Shown here: positions 50,801 through 58,519 of the stretch, piece by piece
Layout of the letters: each line of letters begins with the position of its first letter
Numbering within the stretch: position 1 is the stretch's first letter
NCBI RefSeq assembly: GCF_014654205.1
Contig: NZ_BNAW01000035.1
Location: 1 to 64,000, forward strand
Source of the DNA: Amycolatopsis bullii
GTDB lineage: Bacteria > Actinomycetota > Actinomycetes > Mycobacteriales > Pseudonocardiaceae
Length of the DNA stretch: 64,000 nucleotides
Reading direction: 5' to 3'
Notes under the pieces: generated by a model
What the model was told of the DNA's origin: nothing
The model's input: only the letters and a program-made list of their open reading frames with translations
Databases searched by the model: none
Translations under genes and position numbers: made by a program

Positions 50801-53701
50801 CACCGTGCGGTCCAGCTCCACCAGGGCCTGCTCCGCCTCCGGCGCCCAGTCGCGCAACCCGTGCCTGCGATCCGGCGCCACCGGCGCCGCGCCCAGGACC
50901 GCGTGGAAGTTCGTCCCGCCGAAGCCGAACGCGCTCACCCCCGCCAGCCGGGCCGGATCTGCCCACGGCCGGGCCGCCGTCGTGAACGTGAACGGGCTCG
51001 CCGCCGGGTCCCAGGCGTCGTTCGGCTTGGTCAGCTGCAGCGTCGGCGGGACCACCTCGTGCCACAGCGCCAGTGCCGCCTTGATCAGCCCCGCCAGTCC
51101 CGCCGCGCACTTCGTGTGGCCGATCTGGCTCTTCACCGACCCCAGCACGCACGAACCCGGCTCGGCGCCGGCCTCGGTGAAGAAGCCGGTCAGCGTGCGC
51201 AGCTCCGTCGCGTCGCCCACCACCGTTCCCGTGCCGTGGGCTTCGACCAGCCCCACGTCCACAGGGGACACTCCCGCGTCCCGGTACGCCCGCTCCAGCG
51301 CGCGGCGCTGACCCTCCGGCCGCGGCGCCGTCAGCCCGAGCGCCTTGCCGTCACTGGCCGCGCCGACGCCTTTGACCAGCGCGTAGATCCGGTCGCCGTC
51401 GCGCTCGGCGTCGGACCGGCGCTTGAGCACCAGGCACGCCACCCCCTCGCCCAGCGCGATGCCGTCGGCCGCCGCGTCGAACGGGCGGCAGCGGCCCGTC
51501 GGGGACAGCGCCCCCGCCGAGGTGAACATCAGGTAGTCGTGGATGCCGTTGTGCAGGTCGACCGCGCCGCACAGGACCAGCGAGCTCGTTCCCGCGCGCA
51601 GCTCCTTCGCCGCGAGGTCCAGCGCGGCCAGCGACGAGCCGCACGCCGCGTCCACCGTGTAGTTCGCGCCGCCGAGGTCGAGCCGGTTCGCGATCCGGCC
51701 CGAGATGACGTTGGCCAGCGTGCCCGGGAACGTGTCCTCGGTCGGCTCGGGCAGCTGGGCGAGCAGTTCGGGTGGCACCTCGTCGAGGTAGCCGTCGAGC
51801 AGGGACCGCAGTGTGCCCGCGTTCGCCAGGTCGCCGCCCGCCTCCGCGCCGAACACGACACTCGTGTGCTCGCGGTCGAAGTCCCGGTCCGCGTACCCGG
51901 CGTCGGCCAGCGCACGGCGCGCGGTCTCCAGCGACACCAGCTGCGCCGGGTCGATACTGCCCATCGCCGAGGGCGGGATGCCGTATTCCAGCGGGTCGAC
52001 GTCCAGCGCGGGCAGGAAGCCGCCCCACTTCGACGTCGACTGTCCGAAGTAGACTTCCGGGTCCCAGCGGTCGCGAGGGACTTCGGTGACGGCGTCGTCA
52101 CCACGGAGGACGGCGGACCAGAACGCCGGGAGGTCGCGCGCGCCGGGGAACGTGCAGGCCATGCCGACGATCGCGATGTCGTCCGAGTTCGTCGCCGGTT
52201 CTTCCGGGCGCACGAACGTCTTGCCGGACGTCACGTCGCCGTGCAGCTCGGCGATCGTCGTCCGGCGGTCCCGCAGCACCGCGACCTCGCCCGCCATGAA
52301 CATCCCCTCGGCCAGCTGGGTGGCGGGATCCAGCGCCTCGCCGTCGCGGCGGACGCCCTTGCTGGCGACGCGCAGCCGTCCGGTGTTCAGCTCCTCCAGC
52401 CGTTGCCAGGCTTCGGGTGTGTCGCCCAAACTCGCCTTGACCTGCGCGAACTCAGCCGTGTACGGGCTCGGCAGGCACCGCGTGCGGTGGCCCGGCGCGG
52501 TTTCCAGGGTCACGGTGGCGTCCGCGGCGAGCGCGCGGTCCTGGAACAGGCCGGTGATCGCGCCGTGCGTCACGGCTTCTTCGGTGAACAGGTACGCGGT
52601 GCCCATCAGGACACCGGCGTCGAGCGGCGCGGCCATTGCGGCGACCATGGCGGCCGAGCGGGCGTCGTGGATTCCGCCCGCGAAGAGCACCTCGACGTCC
52701 TTCGCGCCGTCGAGGACGGCCAGTTGTTCCTCCCAGAGCTCGAAACTCGCCCGCGGGCCGACGTGCCCGCCGCATTCGGCGCCCTCGAAGACGAACCGGC
52801 GGAGCCCGGCGTCGAGGTACTGGCGGAGCAGGACCGGCGAGGGCACATGCAGGAACGTCGCGATCCCGTCGGCTTCCAGAGCCTTGGCCTGTCCCGGTTT
52901 GCCGCCCGCGACCAGCACGCACCGCGGCCGCGCCGCCCGGATGGCGGCGAGCTGGGCGACCCGCAGGTCGTCGGGCACGAAGCCGAGGATGCCCGCGCCC
53001 CACGGCCGGTCGCCGAGGCGTTCGGCGGTCCGGGCGAGCAGCTCCGCGGTGCGCGCGCCGTTCGCCGTGGCCACCGCGACGAACGGGAACCCGCCCGCGT
53101 CGGCGACCGCGGCCGCGAAGCCCGGCTGGTCGCTCACCCGCGTCATCGGGCCCTGGACGACCGGCAGCGCGGTGCCGAGCGTCCGGCACAACCCGGTGCC
53201 GAGCGGCGCCGCGGGCACCTTCGCGCCGACGACCCGGCCGACGTCCACAGTGGATTCGACGACGACCCCCGCGGCACCTCCGGCCAGCGCGCCCACGGCC
53301 GTCCGCGGCCCGGCCACCCGGCCCCAGACCGGGACGTCGAAGGCGGCCAGAAGCTGTTGCAGCAGAACGAAGTCACTCAGATCACCGCCGCGGGCGACGA
53401 GCCCGAGTGCGCCACCGCGGACGGCCTCCGCGGCCGTGGCGACGTCCGCGACCTCGGCGAACGACCCGGCCCACGGCGCCCGCGTCCGGACGGCGAAGGC
53501 CGCACCTTCGGGCACCGGGCCGTCCGTCCGCACGGCGTACGGCACCCGGACCCGGGCCGCGACCAGCCGCAGCGCTTCCGGATCGGCGCCGTCGAGCACG
53601 CCGAGGCCGCCGCGGCGCGCGACCGCGGCGACCACGTCGGGATCGCCGACTCCCAGGCACCGGAGCCGTCGAATGTGCGACGGCGGGACGAGCTCGGCCA
53701 T
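47870..53701 (-). CDS. megasynthase 1: NMO/PfaD-type ER-KS-AT-ACP-KR
   Basis: 1943 residues; AGGAGG lies 8 bases before the ATG at 53701. A nitronate-monooxygenase/PfaD-like FMN barrel (about 10-480; VVQGPMTRVSDQPGFA, EGAECGGHVG) is fused to KS (505-945; Cys687, His822, His862), AT (1012-1320; Ser1106 in GHSYGEL, His1207), ACP (1435-1510; Ser1469 in LSIDSIKRTEI, the PUFA-synthase-type ACP motif) and KR (1680-1940; GGARGI, Ser1850, Tyr1863 in DYAAANDAL). All active-site residues are present. With the DH of megasynthase 2 this gives a full reducing cycle, so a saturated or partly unsaturated lipid chain is predicted (inference). Confidence 0.93.
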   Translation of the reverse strand: MAELVPPSHIRRLRCLGVGDPDVVAAVARRGGLGVLDGADPEALRLVAARVRVPYAVRTDGPVPEGAAFAVRTRAPWAGSFAEVADVATAAEAVRGGALGLVARGGDLSDFVLLQQLLAAFDVPVWGRVAGPRTAVGALAGGAAGVVVESTVDVGRVVGAKVPAAPLGTGLCRTLGTALPVVQGPMTRVSDQPGFAAAVADAGGFPFVAVATANGARTAELLARTAERLGDRPWGAGILGFVPDDLRVAQLAAIRAARPRCVLVAGGKPGQAKALEADGIATFLHVPSPVLLRQYLDAGLRRFVFEGAECGGHVGPRASFELWEEQLAVLDGAKDVEVLFAGGIHDARSAAMVAAMAAPLDAGVLMGTAYLFTEEAVTHGAITGLFQDRALAADATVTLETAPGHRTRCLPSPYTAEFAQVKASLGDTPEAWQRLEELNTGRLRVASKGVRRDGEALDPATQLAEGMFMAGEVAVLRDRRTTIAELHGDVTSGKTFVRPEEPATNSDDIAIVGMACTFPGARDLPAFWSAVLRGDDAVTEVPRDRWDPEVYFGQSTSKWGGFLPALDVDPLEYGIPPSAMGSIDPAQLVSLETARRALADAGYADRDFDREHTSVVFGAEAGGDLANAGTLRSLLDGYLDEVPPELLAQLPEPTEDTFPGTLANVISGRIANRLDLGGANYTVDAACGSSLAALDLAAKELRAGTSSLVLCGAVDLHNGIHDYLMFTSAGALSPTGRCRPFDAAADGIALGEGVACLVLKRRSDAERDGDRIYALVKGVGAASDGKALGLTAPRPEGQRRALERAYRDAGVSPVDVGLVEAHGTGTVVGDATELRTLTGFFTEAGAEPGSCVLGSVKSQIGHTKCAAGLAGLIKAALALWHEVVPPTLQLTKPNDAWDPAASPFTFTTAARPWADPARLAGVSAFGFGGTNFHAVLGAAPVAPDRRHGLRDWAPEAEQALVELDRTVAEKQTGGSGNGSAARRPMAAAGPGERGGVGAADAAAAGAKVADPGKVAFLFPGQGSQRTGMLAELFVHFPELAELLRLAPDIAATAFPPRAFTAEAVDAQEAALTDTRVAQPALGLVETAVTRLLAQVGVHPDFLGGHSYGELVALSVAGAFDTETLLRLSRARAQAIAEVAQPGTMAAVKANRDALSATLIGPDVVVANHNAPEQVVLSGPVPAVERAVRRLGETGISAQRIPVACAFHSPLVAAAGEVFARALDEEEIKSPRKPVWANRIAKPYQDDVRGELAAQIGAPVRFLDQIEAMYAAGARIFVEAGPGRVLTRLVKDILGDRPHTVVACGPDLTGFLAALKALAEAGVDVRTERLARPKPPGPAPTAWAVDGRSARAPGSAAPALPPARRIRSTAMTQPAPGRDQAIADFLRTTRELVAAQREVMLGYLGSAPAAPAAPLPAPVVVEEPVPQEEPEPEAADVMSTVLGVISERTGYPADMIAADLDLEADLSIDSIKRTEIAGTLLSRLGLPADDRTDQLSRDRTANALAAHLESWLTPKPPAAPPRRYRLERVPVPLDPDPGRLRGKTVATPDDAVGAAFAAAGAEVVTGDADITVLFARDLTEVFNQLKALRGDVFVAAEPDTVPGLRGLVRSAALERDGVTRLVEVTQDVAKTLVDEALSDGPPVVGHDNAGRFTIEPRPADLPSIAYSGAGPGSGELAALGLGPDSVVLLVGGARGITARAAVAFAASGCRLELAGRTPWPGEPDDLPQDTTAMRAVLAGRGGPVADIERRVRTALAQREIGRTLDEIRAAGGNPAYHSIDVRDADAVHRLIKDLGGRVDGVVFAAGVIDDKLMADKDEPSFRTVVETKVDGARALLGALEAEPGFVAFFGSIAAVLGNRGQTDYAAANDALETLGTTWPGRAVTVHWGPWAPDGDHAGMVSPELAREYERRDVALLDPAEATAALLRELAYGTDRAVLYTASLW

Positions 53702-53847
53702 CGGCGGACCTCCTGTGCGCGGGGCGTTGCGATCTTCAGGAATAACGCACCAGGCACCGGAAACGCAATACTCGTGCTAACGTGCAAAACTGTGGAACAA
53801 GGCAGGATCATGGCACTGACCAGCACTTTTATCACCCGCATCGCAAC

Positions 53848-53879
53848 CGGGAAATACATTTCCCGCACTCGCGTGACAA
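53848..53879. promoter_or_regulatory. palindrome plus TTGTCACGCG between divergent PKS and SDR genes
   Basis: CGGGAAATACATTTCCCG (53848-53865) has exact 8-bp arms around AC. TTGTCACGCG on the minus strand occupies 53870-53879, five bases on. Both lie in the 205-base gap shared by the PKS operon and the SDR-AKR pair. Likely operator sites; the proteins that bind are unknown. Confidence 0.6.
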
Positions 53880-53906
53880 TTCGACGCTGAAATACCTGGA
53901 GCCCGC

Positions 53907-54692
53907 GTGGAACTGACTGGACGCGTGGTCGCGCTGACCGGCGCGGCACACGGAATCGGGGCCGCCATGGCCCGCCGCTTCGCCGCGGAAGGCGCGGCCG
54001 GGGTGGTTGTGTCCGACGTGGACGCCCCGGGGGCCGCCCGGGTGGCGGACGAGATCACCGCCGCCGGTGGGCGGGCCGTCGCCGTGGCCGCCGACGCGAC
54101 GTCCAAAAAGGACCTCAAGGCCCTGGTCGCGACGGCCCGCGCCGAGTTCGGCCACCTCGACGTGTTCTGCGCCAACGCCGGCGCCGCGTTCGGCACCGGC
54201 GTGCACGCGGCCGACGAGCAGTGGCAGCGGTCGTGGGAGATCAACGTCATGCAGCACGTCCACGCCGCGCAGGTCGTGCTGCCCTCGATGCTGGCGCGTG
54301 GCGAGGGCTACCTGCTGATCACCGCGTCGGGCGCCGGCCTGCTCGGCATCCCGGGCGACGCGCCCTACTCGGTCACCAAGCACGCGGCCGTCGGCCTCGC
54401 CGAGTGGCTGGCGATCACCTACCGGCCGCGCGGGGTGCGGGTCAGCGCGCTGTGCCCGCTCGGCGTCCGGACGGCGCTGCTGGAGCCCGGCATCGCCGCC
54501 GGCCACCCGGCCGCGCTGGCCATCGCCGCGGCGGCCCCGCTCATCGACCCGGAGGACGTCGCCGAAGCGGTCGTGCGCGGGCTCGGTGAAGAGCAGTTCC
54601 TGATCCTGCCGCACGAATCGGTGCGGGAGTCGTTCGCGCGCAAGGCCGGCGCGGTCGACGCGTGGATCGACGAGATGGCCGTGGGAGGCTGA
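53907..54692 (+). CDS. short-chain dehydrogenase/reductase
   Basis: 261 residues, GTG start. Classical SDR: TGAAHGIGAA cofactor loop, SDVDAPGAA (Asp after beta-2 points to NAD preference), CANAGAAFG, catalytic Ser in LITASGAGLLG and YSVTKHAAVG (Tyr and Lys). All catalytic residues are intact. It diverges from the PKS operon and may oxidise or reduce the lipid product. Two bases or so separate it from the AKR-like gene. Confidence 0.92.
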   Translation: MELTGRVVALTGAAHGIGAAMARRFAAEGAAGVVVSDVDAPGAARVADEITAAGGRAVAVAADATSKKDLKALVATARAEFGHLDVFCANAGAAFGTGVHAADEQWQRSWEINVMQHVHAAQVVLPSMLARGEGYLLITASGAGLLGIPGDAPYSVTKHAAVGLAEWLAITYRPRGVRVSALCPLGVRTALLEPGIAAGHPAALAIAAAAPLIDPEDVAEAVVRGLGEEQFLILPHESVRESFARKAGAVDAWIDEMAVGG

Positions 54693-54693
54693 C

Positions 54694-55659
54694 GTGGAGT
54701 ACCGCAGGGTCGGCGCGAGCGGGCTCGCCGTCAGCGAGATCGCCTACGGGAACTGGCTGACGCACGGCTCGCCGGGCTGCGTCGCCGCGGCGCTGGACGC
54801 GGGTGTCACGACGTTCCACACCGCGGCGGCCTGGGACGGCGGCGCGGCGGAGGCCGCGTTCGGGGCGGCGTTCGCCGGTGCGCGCCGCGACGACCTGGTG
54901 CTGTGCACCGGAGTGTTCTGGCCGGAGGGGCCGGGCCCGAACGACGCGGGGTTGAGCCGCAAGCACGTGATCGCGTCGCTGGAGGGCTCGCTGCGGCGGC
55001 TGCGCACCGACCACGTCGACGTCTACCAGCTGCTGCGCTTCGACTACCGGACCCCGGTCGCGGAGACGTTCCTCGCGCTCTCGGACCTGGTGCGCCAGGG
55101 GAAGATCCGGTACGTGGGCACGTCGGAGTGGACGGCCGAGCAGCTGCTGCAGGCCCACGAGGCCGCCGCGCGGTACGACGTGCCGCTGATCGCCAACCAG
55201 CCGCACTACTCGATGCTGTGGCGGGTGCCCGAGGCGCAGGTGATGCCGGTGGGCACGCGGATCGGCCTCGGGCAGTTCGCGTCGATGCCGCTCGCCCAGG
55301 GCGTGCTGACCGGCAAGTACCGGGACGGGCGAATCCCGGCGGGGTCGCGCGCGGCCGGGCCGTCTTCCACCCGGCCGCTGCTCATGCCGGAGCTGCTGGA
55401 GCGCGTGGCGTTGCTGCGCGGTGTCGCGGACGACGCCGGCCTGACGATGGCCCAGCTCGCGCTGGCGTGGACGTTGCAGCACGAGACGGTCGCCTCGGCG
55501 GTGACCGGCGCGAGCACCCCGGAGCAGGTCACCGAGAACGCCAAGGCCGCCGGCGTCCGGCTCGACCTCGACGTGCTGACCCGGATCGACCAGCTGCTCG
55601 GCAGCTTCGTCCAGACCGACCCGCGGCTGGTGTGGTCACCGCCGGCCCAGCCGGGCTAA
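54694..55659 (+). CDS. aldo/keto reductase-fold protein lacking the catalytic tetrad
   Basis: 321 residues, GTG at 54694 with GGGAGG upstream. The fold is clearly AKR (Kv-beta/YghZ-like group): MEYRRVGASGLAVSEIAYG start, IASLEGSLRRLRTDHVDVYQ, GKIRYVGTSEW, and the C-terminal cofactor region SAVTGASTPEQVTENAKA. At the tetrad the usual FDTA..Y reads FHTAAAWDGG (Asp to His, Tyr to Trp), ATK reads LCTGVF (Lys to Gly), and YQ.HRFD reads YQLLRFD (His to Leu). All four positions are changed, so it is probably a pseudoenzyme that may still bind cofactor and regulate or scaffold. It forms a pair with the SDR. Confidence 0.87.
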   Translation: MEYRRVGASGLAVSEIAYGNWLTHGSPGCVAAALDAGVTTFHTAAAWDGGAAEAAFGAAFAGARRDDLVLCTGVFWPEGPGPNDAGLSRKHVIASLEGSLRRLRTDHVDVYQLLRFDYRTPVAETFLALSDLVRQGKIRYVGTSEWTAEQLLQAHEAAARYDVPLIANQPHYSMLWRVPEAQVMPVGTRIGLGQFASMPLAQGVLTGKYRDGRIPAGSRAAGPSSTRPLLMPELLERVALLRGVADDAGLTMAQLALAWTLQHETVASAVTGASTPEQVTENAKAAGVRLDLDVLTRIDQLLGSFVQTDPRLVWSPPAQPG

Positions 55660-58265
55660 CCGGCGCCGAGGCAGACGAAGGGGCGCCGGAAGGGGTCGAC
55701 GGCGATCGCGTCGGCCAGCGCGAGCGCCGGGCTTTCCCGGACGGCCAGCGCGCGGTAGTAGTCGTCCATCGCGGCCGCCGAGGCGAGATCGCCGACGCGC
55801 GACAGCGGCGCGATCACCGTCCGGGAGCCGCTGGCCAGCAGCGCGCTGGCGAAGCCGAGGGCCTCGTCGCCGGGCCGGATCCGGTTCATCGCCAGCTCGC
55901 AGGCGGCGAACACGACCTGCCGCGGCGGTTGCCGCAGCCCGGCCATCTCGTGCCCGAAGAGGGCGCCGTCGGCGAGTTCCAGCCGGGAGAACAACGCGTT
56001 CTCCGGCTCGTGCGCGCCGTGCGCGGCGAAGTGCGCGAGCTTGGCGCCGTCCATCGCACGCAGCACGGACTTCACGGTGGCCTTGGCGCCGGTCATCGTC
56101 GTCGCGGTGCGGTAGTGGGTCGTGAGCTTCTCGAGCTCACCGCGGGCGCCGGCCAGCCCGGGCCCGCGGACGAGCACGATCTTGCGGGCGCGCGACGACT
56201 TCGTCAGCTCGGCGGCCAGCCAGGCGGTCGCCGACGGCGCGACGACGGTCGGCCGCCCCCGCAGGCCCGGCAGCACGCCCCACGGCACGGCGTAGAGCGG
56301 GCCGGTCGGGACGATGACCAGCTCGCGGTCGCCGATGCTGTCGGCCAGGGGCTGGATGAGCTGCGTGTCGAGCTTGTCGGCCTGCTTGTGCGCCGACGCC
56401 ATGACGACCTCGGCCAGCCGATCGGGCAGGTTGTCGGGCGCCAAGGCGTCGAGGTCGACGTTGAGGACGCGCGCGGACTCGGCCGCGGCCCCGGCGGACC
56501 CGAGCCGCACGAGCCGGCACTCACCCCCGGCGACGACGACGGCGACGAGCTCGTCCCCGGAAGCGGCGAAACTGACCATCGCCCGCTCCCCGAGCCGCGC
56601 GACGACCTCGGCGAGCCCCGCGACGGGTCGCGGCCGGCCCCACCGCCCGGTGTGCCAGCCGAGCCGCTGGGCCTCCCGCAGCCGTTCGTTGTACTTCGCC
56701 CGCAGCCCGGCGATGGGGTGCCCGTCGTGCTGGGCTTCCTGGATCGCCTGCCCGAGCCCCCGCACCTCGGCCACGCGCGCGGCGAGCTCCGGATCGGTCC
56801 CGGCGGAGAGGGGTTCGTAGCGGTAGGTCTGCGCGCGCGTCCGCTCGAGCCAGACGAACAGGCGCCGGGCGTCGTTGCGCTCCAGCACGAGCTTCACGGC
56901 CAGATCGGCGAGTTCCTGCCCGTGCAACGCGGTCCCGGAGACGAGGTCCAGCCCACCCATCCGGTCCCGCACGGCGTCGAGTTCGGTGAGCCCGGACCGG
57001 ATCTCGGTGAGCGCCTTGCCCCGGTCGCCCTGGGCCACGGCGAGTTCGGCCCGGCAGAGCCGCCGGAGCATCCGGTAGTCGATGGGGGTGAGCTGCCCCG
57101 GGCGGGGGACCTGCTGAAGGGTTTCGACGGCCCGCTTGAGGTTGCCGCGGCGGATGTCCAGCCGCACGGCGAGCATGCGCGCGGTGGCGGCCTGCTCGAC
57201 CAGGCGGGGTTCCCGCATCTTTTCCGCGGTTCGCAGGGCCCGCACCGGCAGCGCGGCGGGCAGCGTCCCGCTCGCCACCGCCTCGCGCACGTCGGCCTGC
57301 AGGCCGAGGACGGTCGCGTTGGCCACACAGGTCTGGCAGCCCACCCGCAGCAGGAGCCGGCGAGCGGAGGCGGCCGTCTGCCGGGCGAAGGCGACATCGT
57401 CGTTCAGCAGCGCGGCCGAGGCCCGCAGCAGCTCCGCGTTCCCGAGGTGGTTGGCGATGCTGGGTTCCGCGGTCATCCGGGTGATCAGGTCGTCGAGGTG
57501 GCTTCCCGCCTCGTCGGCCAGCCCGGCGGTCAGCAGGGCCTGGGCCTGCTCCATCGACAGGAGGGCCGGCGCCTCGAGATCCAGCGCGCGGTACGCCCGC
57601 TCGCTCTCCTCGTAGAGCCGCAGGGCCTCCGGCACATCACCGGTCCGCAGCGACAACGTGCCGAGGATGCGCCGCACATCGGCGGCCTGCCCCCATAATT
57701 CGTATTTCTCCGACAGCTCGAGAGCGCGGTTCAGGTCCGCCCGCGCCTGGCTCACGTTGCCGAGCTTGGTGTGCACCCAGCCGCGCGAATAGAGCGTGAT
57801 GACGAACCCGCGCATCTGCGGAGCGGGATCACTCAGCCGGGCGAGGAGGAACTCCTTGTGCTCGAGCGAGGCGTCGAAGGAAGCGAGGCTCTCCTCGTTG
57901 CGCCCGACGGTCATCAGGCGCATGGCGTAGTTGTGGTTCAGGCCGCCGTTCAGTTCGGCACGCAGGACCGGGTCCGCGACCGCGTTGATGAGCAGCCGAA
58001 CGTCGTCCAGCCCAGCCAGCCCGGCGGCGACGTCCCCGGTGATTTCCGACGACATCCCGGCCAGGGTGCTGGCCACCTTGATCCGCGTGACCAGCCAGTC
58101 GGTGCGGTGCTCGTCGGCGACCGGGTGGATCGAATCCAGCAGGCTCATGCCCCGCCGCAGGTGCTTGACCCCCTGGTGGAACCGCCCGAGACACGACGCA
58201 TCGGCGGCGGCTTGCTGGAGTGCGCGGACCGACTCGATGACTTCCGGGGGGTCCAGGTTCGTCAC
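55656..58265 (-). CDS. TPR-CHAT protein, putative caspase-like protease
   Basis: 869 residues from the GTG at 58265 (GAGGG 5 bases upstream; GTG 58271 is the alternative). The first about 480 residues are helical TPR-type repeats (ALELSEKYELWGQAADVRRILGTLSLRTGDVPEALRLYEES). The C-terminal third is a CHAT domain (Caspase HetF Associated with TPRs): LVIVPTGPLYAVPWGVLPGL, catalytic His in LAHFAAHGAHEPEN and Cys in QVVFAACELAMNR, DEALGFASALLASGSRTVIAPL. CHAT proteins are related to separase and can cleave a specific partner. A 52-residue peptide gene lies just upstream on the same strand, a likely substrate or activator (inference). The stop overlaps the convergent AKR stop by 4 bases. Confidence 0.9.
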   Translation of the reverse strand: MTNLDPPEVIESVRALQQAAADASCLGRFHQGVKHLRRGMSLLDSIHPVADEHRTDWLVTRIKVASTLAGMSSEITGDVAAGLAGLDDVRLLINAVADPVLRAELNGGLNHNYAMRLMTVGRNEESLASFDASLEHKEFLLARLSDPAPQMRGFVITLYSRGWVHTKLGNVSQARADLNRALELSEKYELWGQAADVRRILGTLSLRTGDVPEALRLYEESERAYRALDLEAPALLSMEQAQALLTAGLADEAGSHLDDLITRMTAEPSIANHLGNAELLRASAALLNDDVAFARQTAASARRLLLRVGCQTCVANATVLGLQADVREAVASGTLPAALPVRALRTAEKMREPRLVEQAATARMLAVRLDIRRGNLKRAVETLQQVPRPGQLTPIDYRMLRRLCRAELAVAQGDRGKALTEIRSGLTELDAVRDRMGGLDLVSGTALHGQELADLAVKLVLERNDARRLFVWLERTRAQTYRYEPLSAGTDPELAARVAEVRGLGQAIQEAQHDGHPIAGLRAKYNERLREAQRLGWHTGRWGRPRPVAGLAEVVARLGERAMVSFAASGDELVAVVVAGGECRLVRLGSAGAAAESARVLNVDLDALAPDNLPDRLAEVVMASAHKQADKLDTQLIQPLADSIGDRELVIVPTGPLYAVPWGVLPGLRGRPTVVAPSATAWLAAELTKSSRARKIVLVRGPGLAGARGELEKLTTHYRTATTMTGAKATVKSVLRAMDGAKLAHFAAHGAHEPENALFSRLELADGALFGHEMAGLRQPPRQVVFAACELAMNRIRPGDEALGFASALLASGSRTVIAPLSRVGDLASAAAMDDYYRALAVRESPALALADAIAVDPFRRPFVCLGAG

Positions 58266-58305
58266 AGGCACCCTCTTATGACAGCACAGCCGATGGCAGA
58301 AAGAA

Positions 58306-58338
58306 GCCCGCCTACCGGTCAAAGATCAGCAGGCGGGC
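58306..58338 (-). terminator. attenuator-like hairpin between peptide and CHAT genes
   Basis: GCCCGCCT (58306-58313) and AGGCGGGC (58331-58338) form an 8-bp GC stem with a 17-base loop. On the minus strand the stem is followed by TTCTTTC, a weak U-rich tract. It lies downstream of the peptide stop (58361) and upstream of the CHAT start. Partial termination here would give more peptide than protease. Confidence 0.6.
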
Positions 58339-58360
58339 GTGGAACACACGCGGGTGGCTA

Positions 58361-58519
58361 TCAGGCCGTGACCTTCTGGTAGCAGCCACCCACGCACTCG
58401 GTGTGGACCGGGTGCTCGGTGTGGATCTTGCCGTCCGAGTCGGTCCACTGGACCGTGGGCTCGGTCGGCTCGACCGGCTCCGGGGCTTCCTCCGGCTTGA
58501 CATCCGTGGGCGTCGACAT
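58361..58519 (-). CDS. 52-residue Cys-containing peptide upstream of the CHAT gene
   Basis: Short gene missed by length-limited ORF calling. ATG at 58519, with a strong GGAGAGGAG site 7 bases upstream, and TGA at 58361. The N-terminal half is acidic and Pro/Glu-rich (KPEEAPEPVEPTEPTV), the middle WTDSDGKIHTEHPVHTE is charged, and the C-terminus is CVGGCYQKVTA with two Cys four residues apart. No signal peptide. Its position and excellent ribosome site suggest a co-expressed substrate, activator or precursor peptide of the CHAT protein. No peptide-modifying enzyme is adjacent, so a RiPP reading is less supported. Function unknown. Confidence 0.7.
   Translation of the reverse strand: MSTPTDVKPEEAPEPVEPTEPTVQWTDSDGKIHTEHPVHTECVGGCYQKVTA

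Noticed and set aside
48017..53890. A 1957-codon open frame antisense to megasynthase 1
   Set aside because: Long antisense frames are expected under extreme third-position GC. The translation is Arg/Gly/Ala-rich with no domain, while the opposite strand encodes intact KS, AT, ACP and KR motifs.
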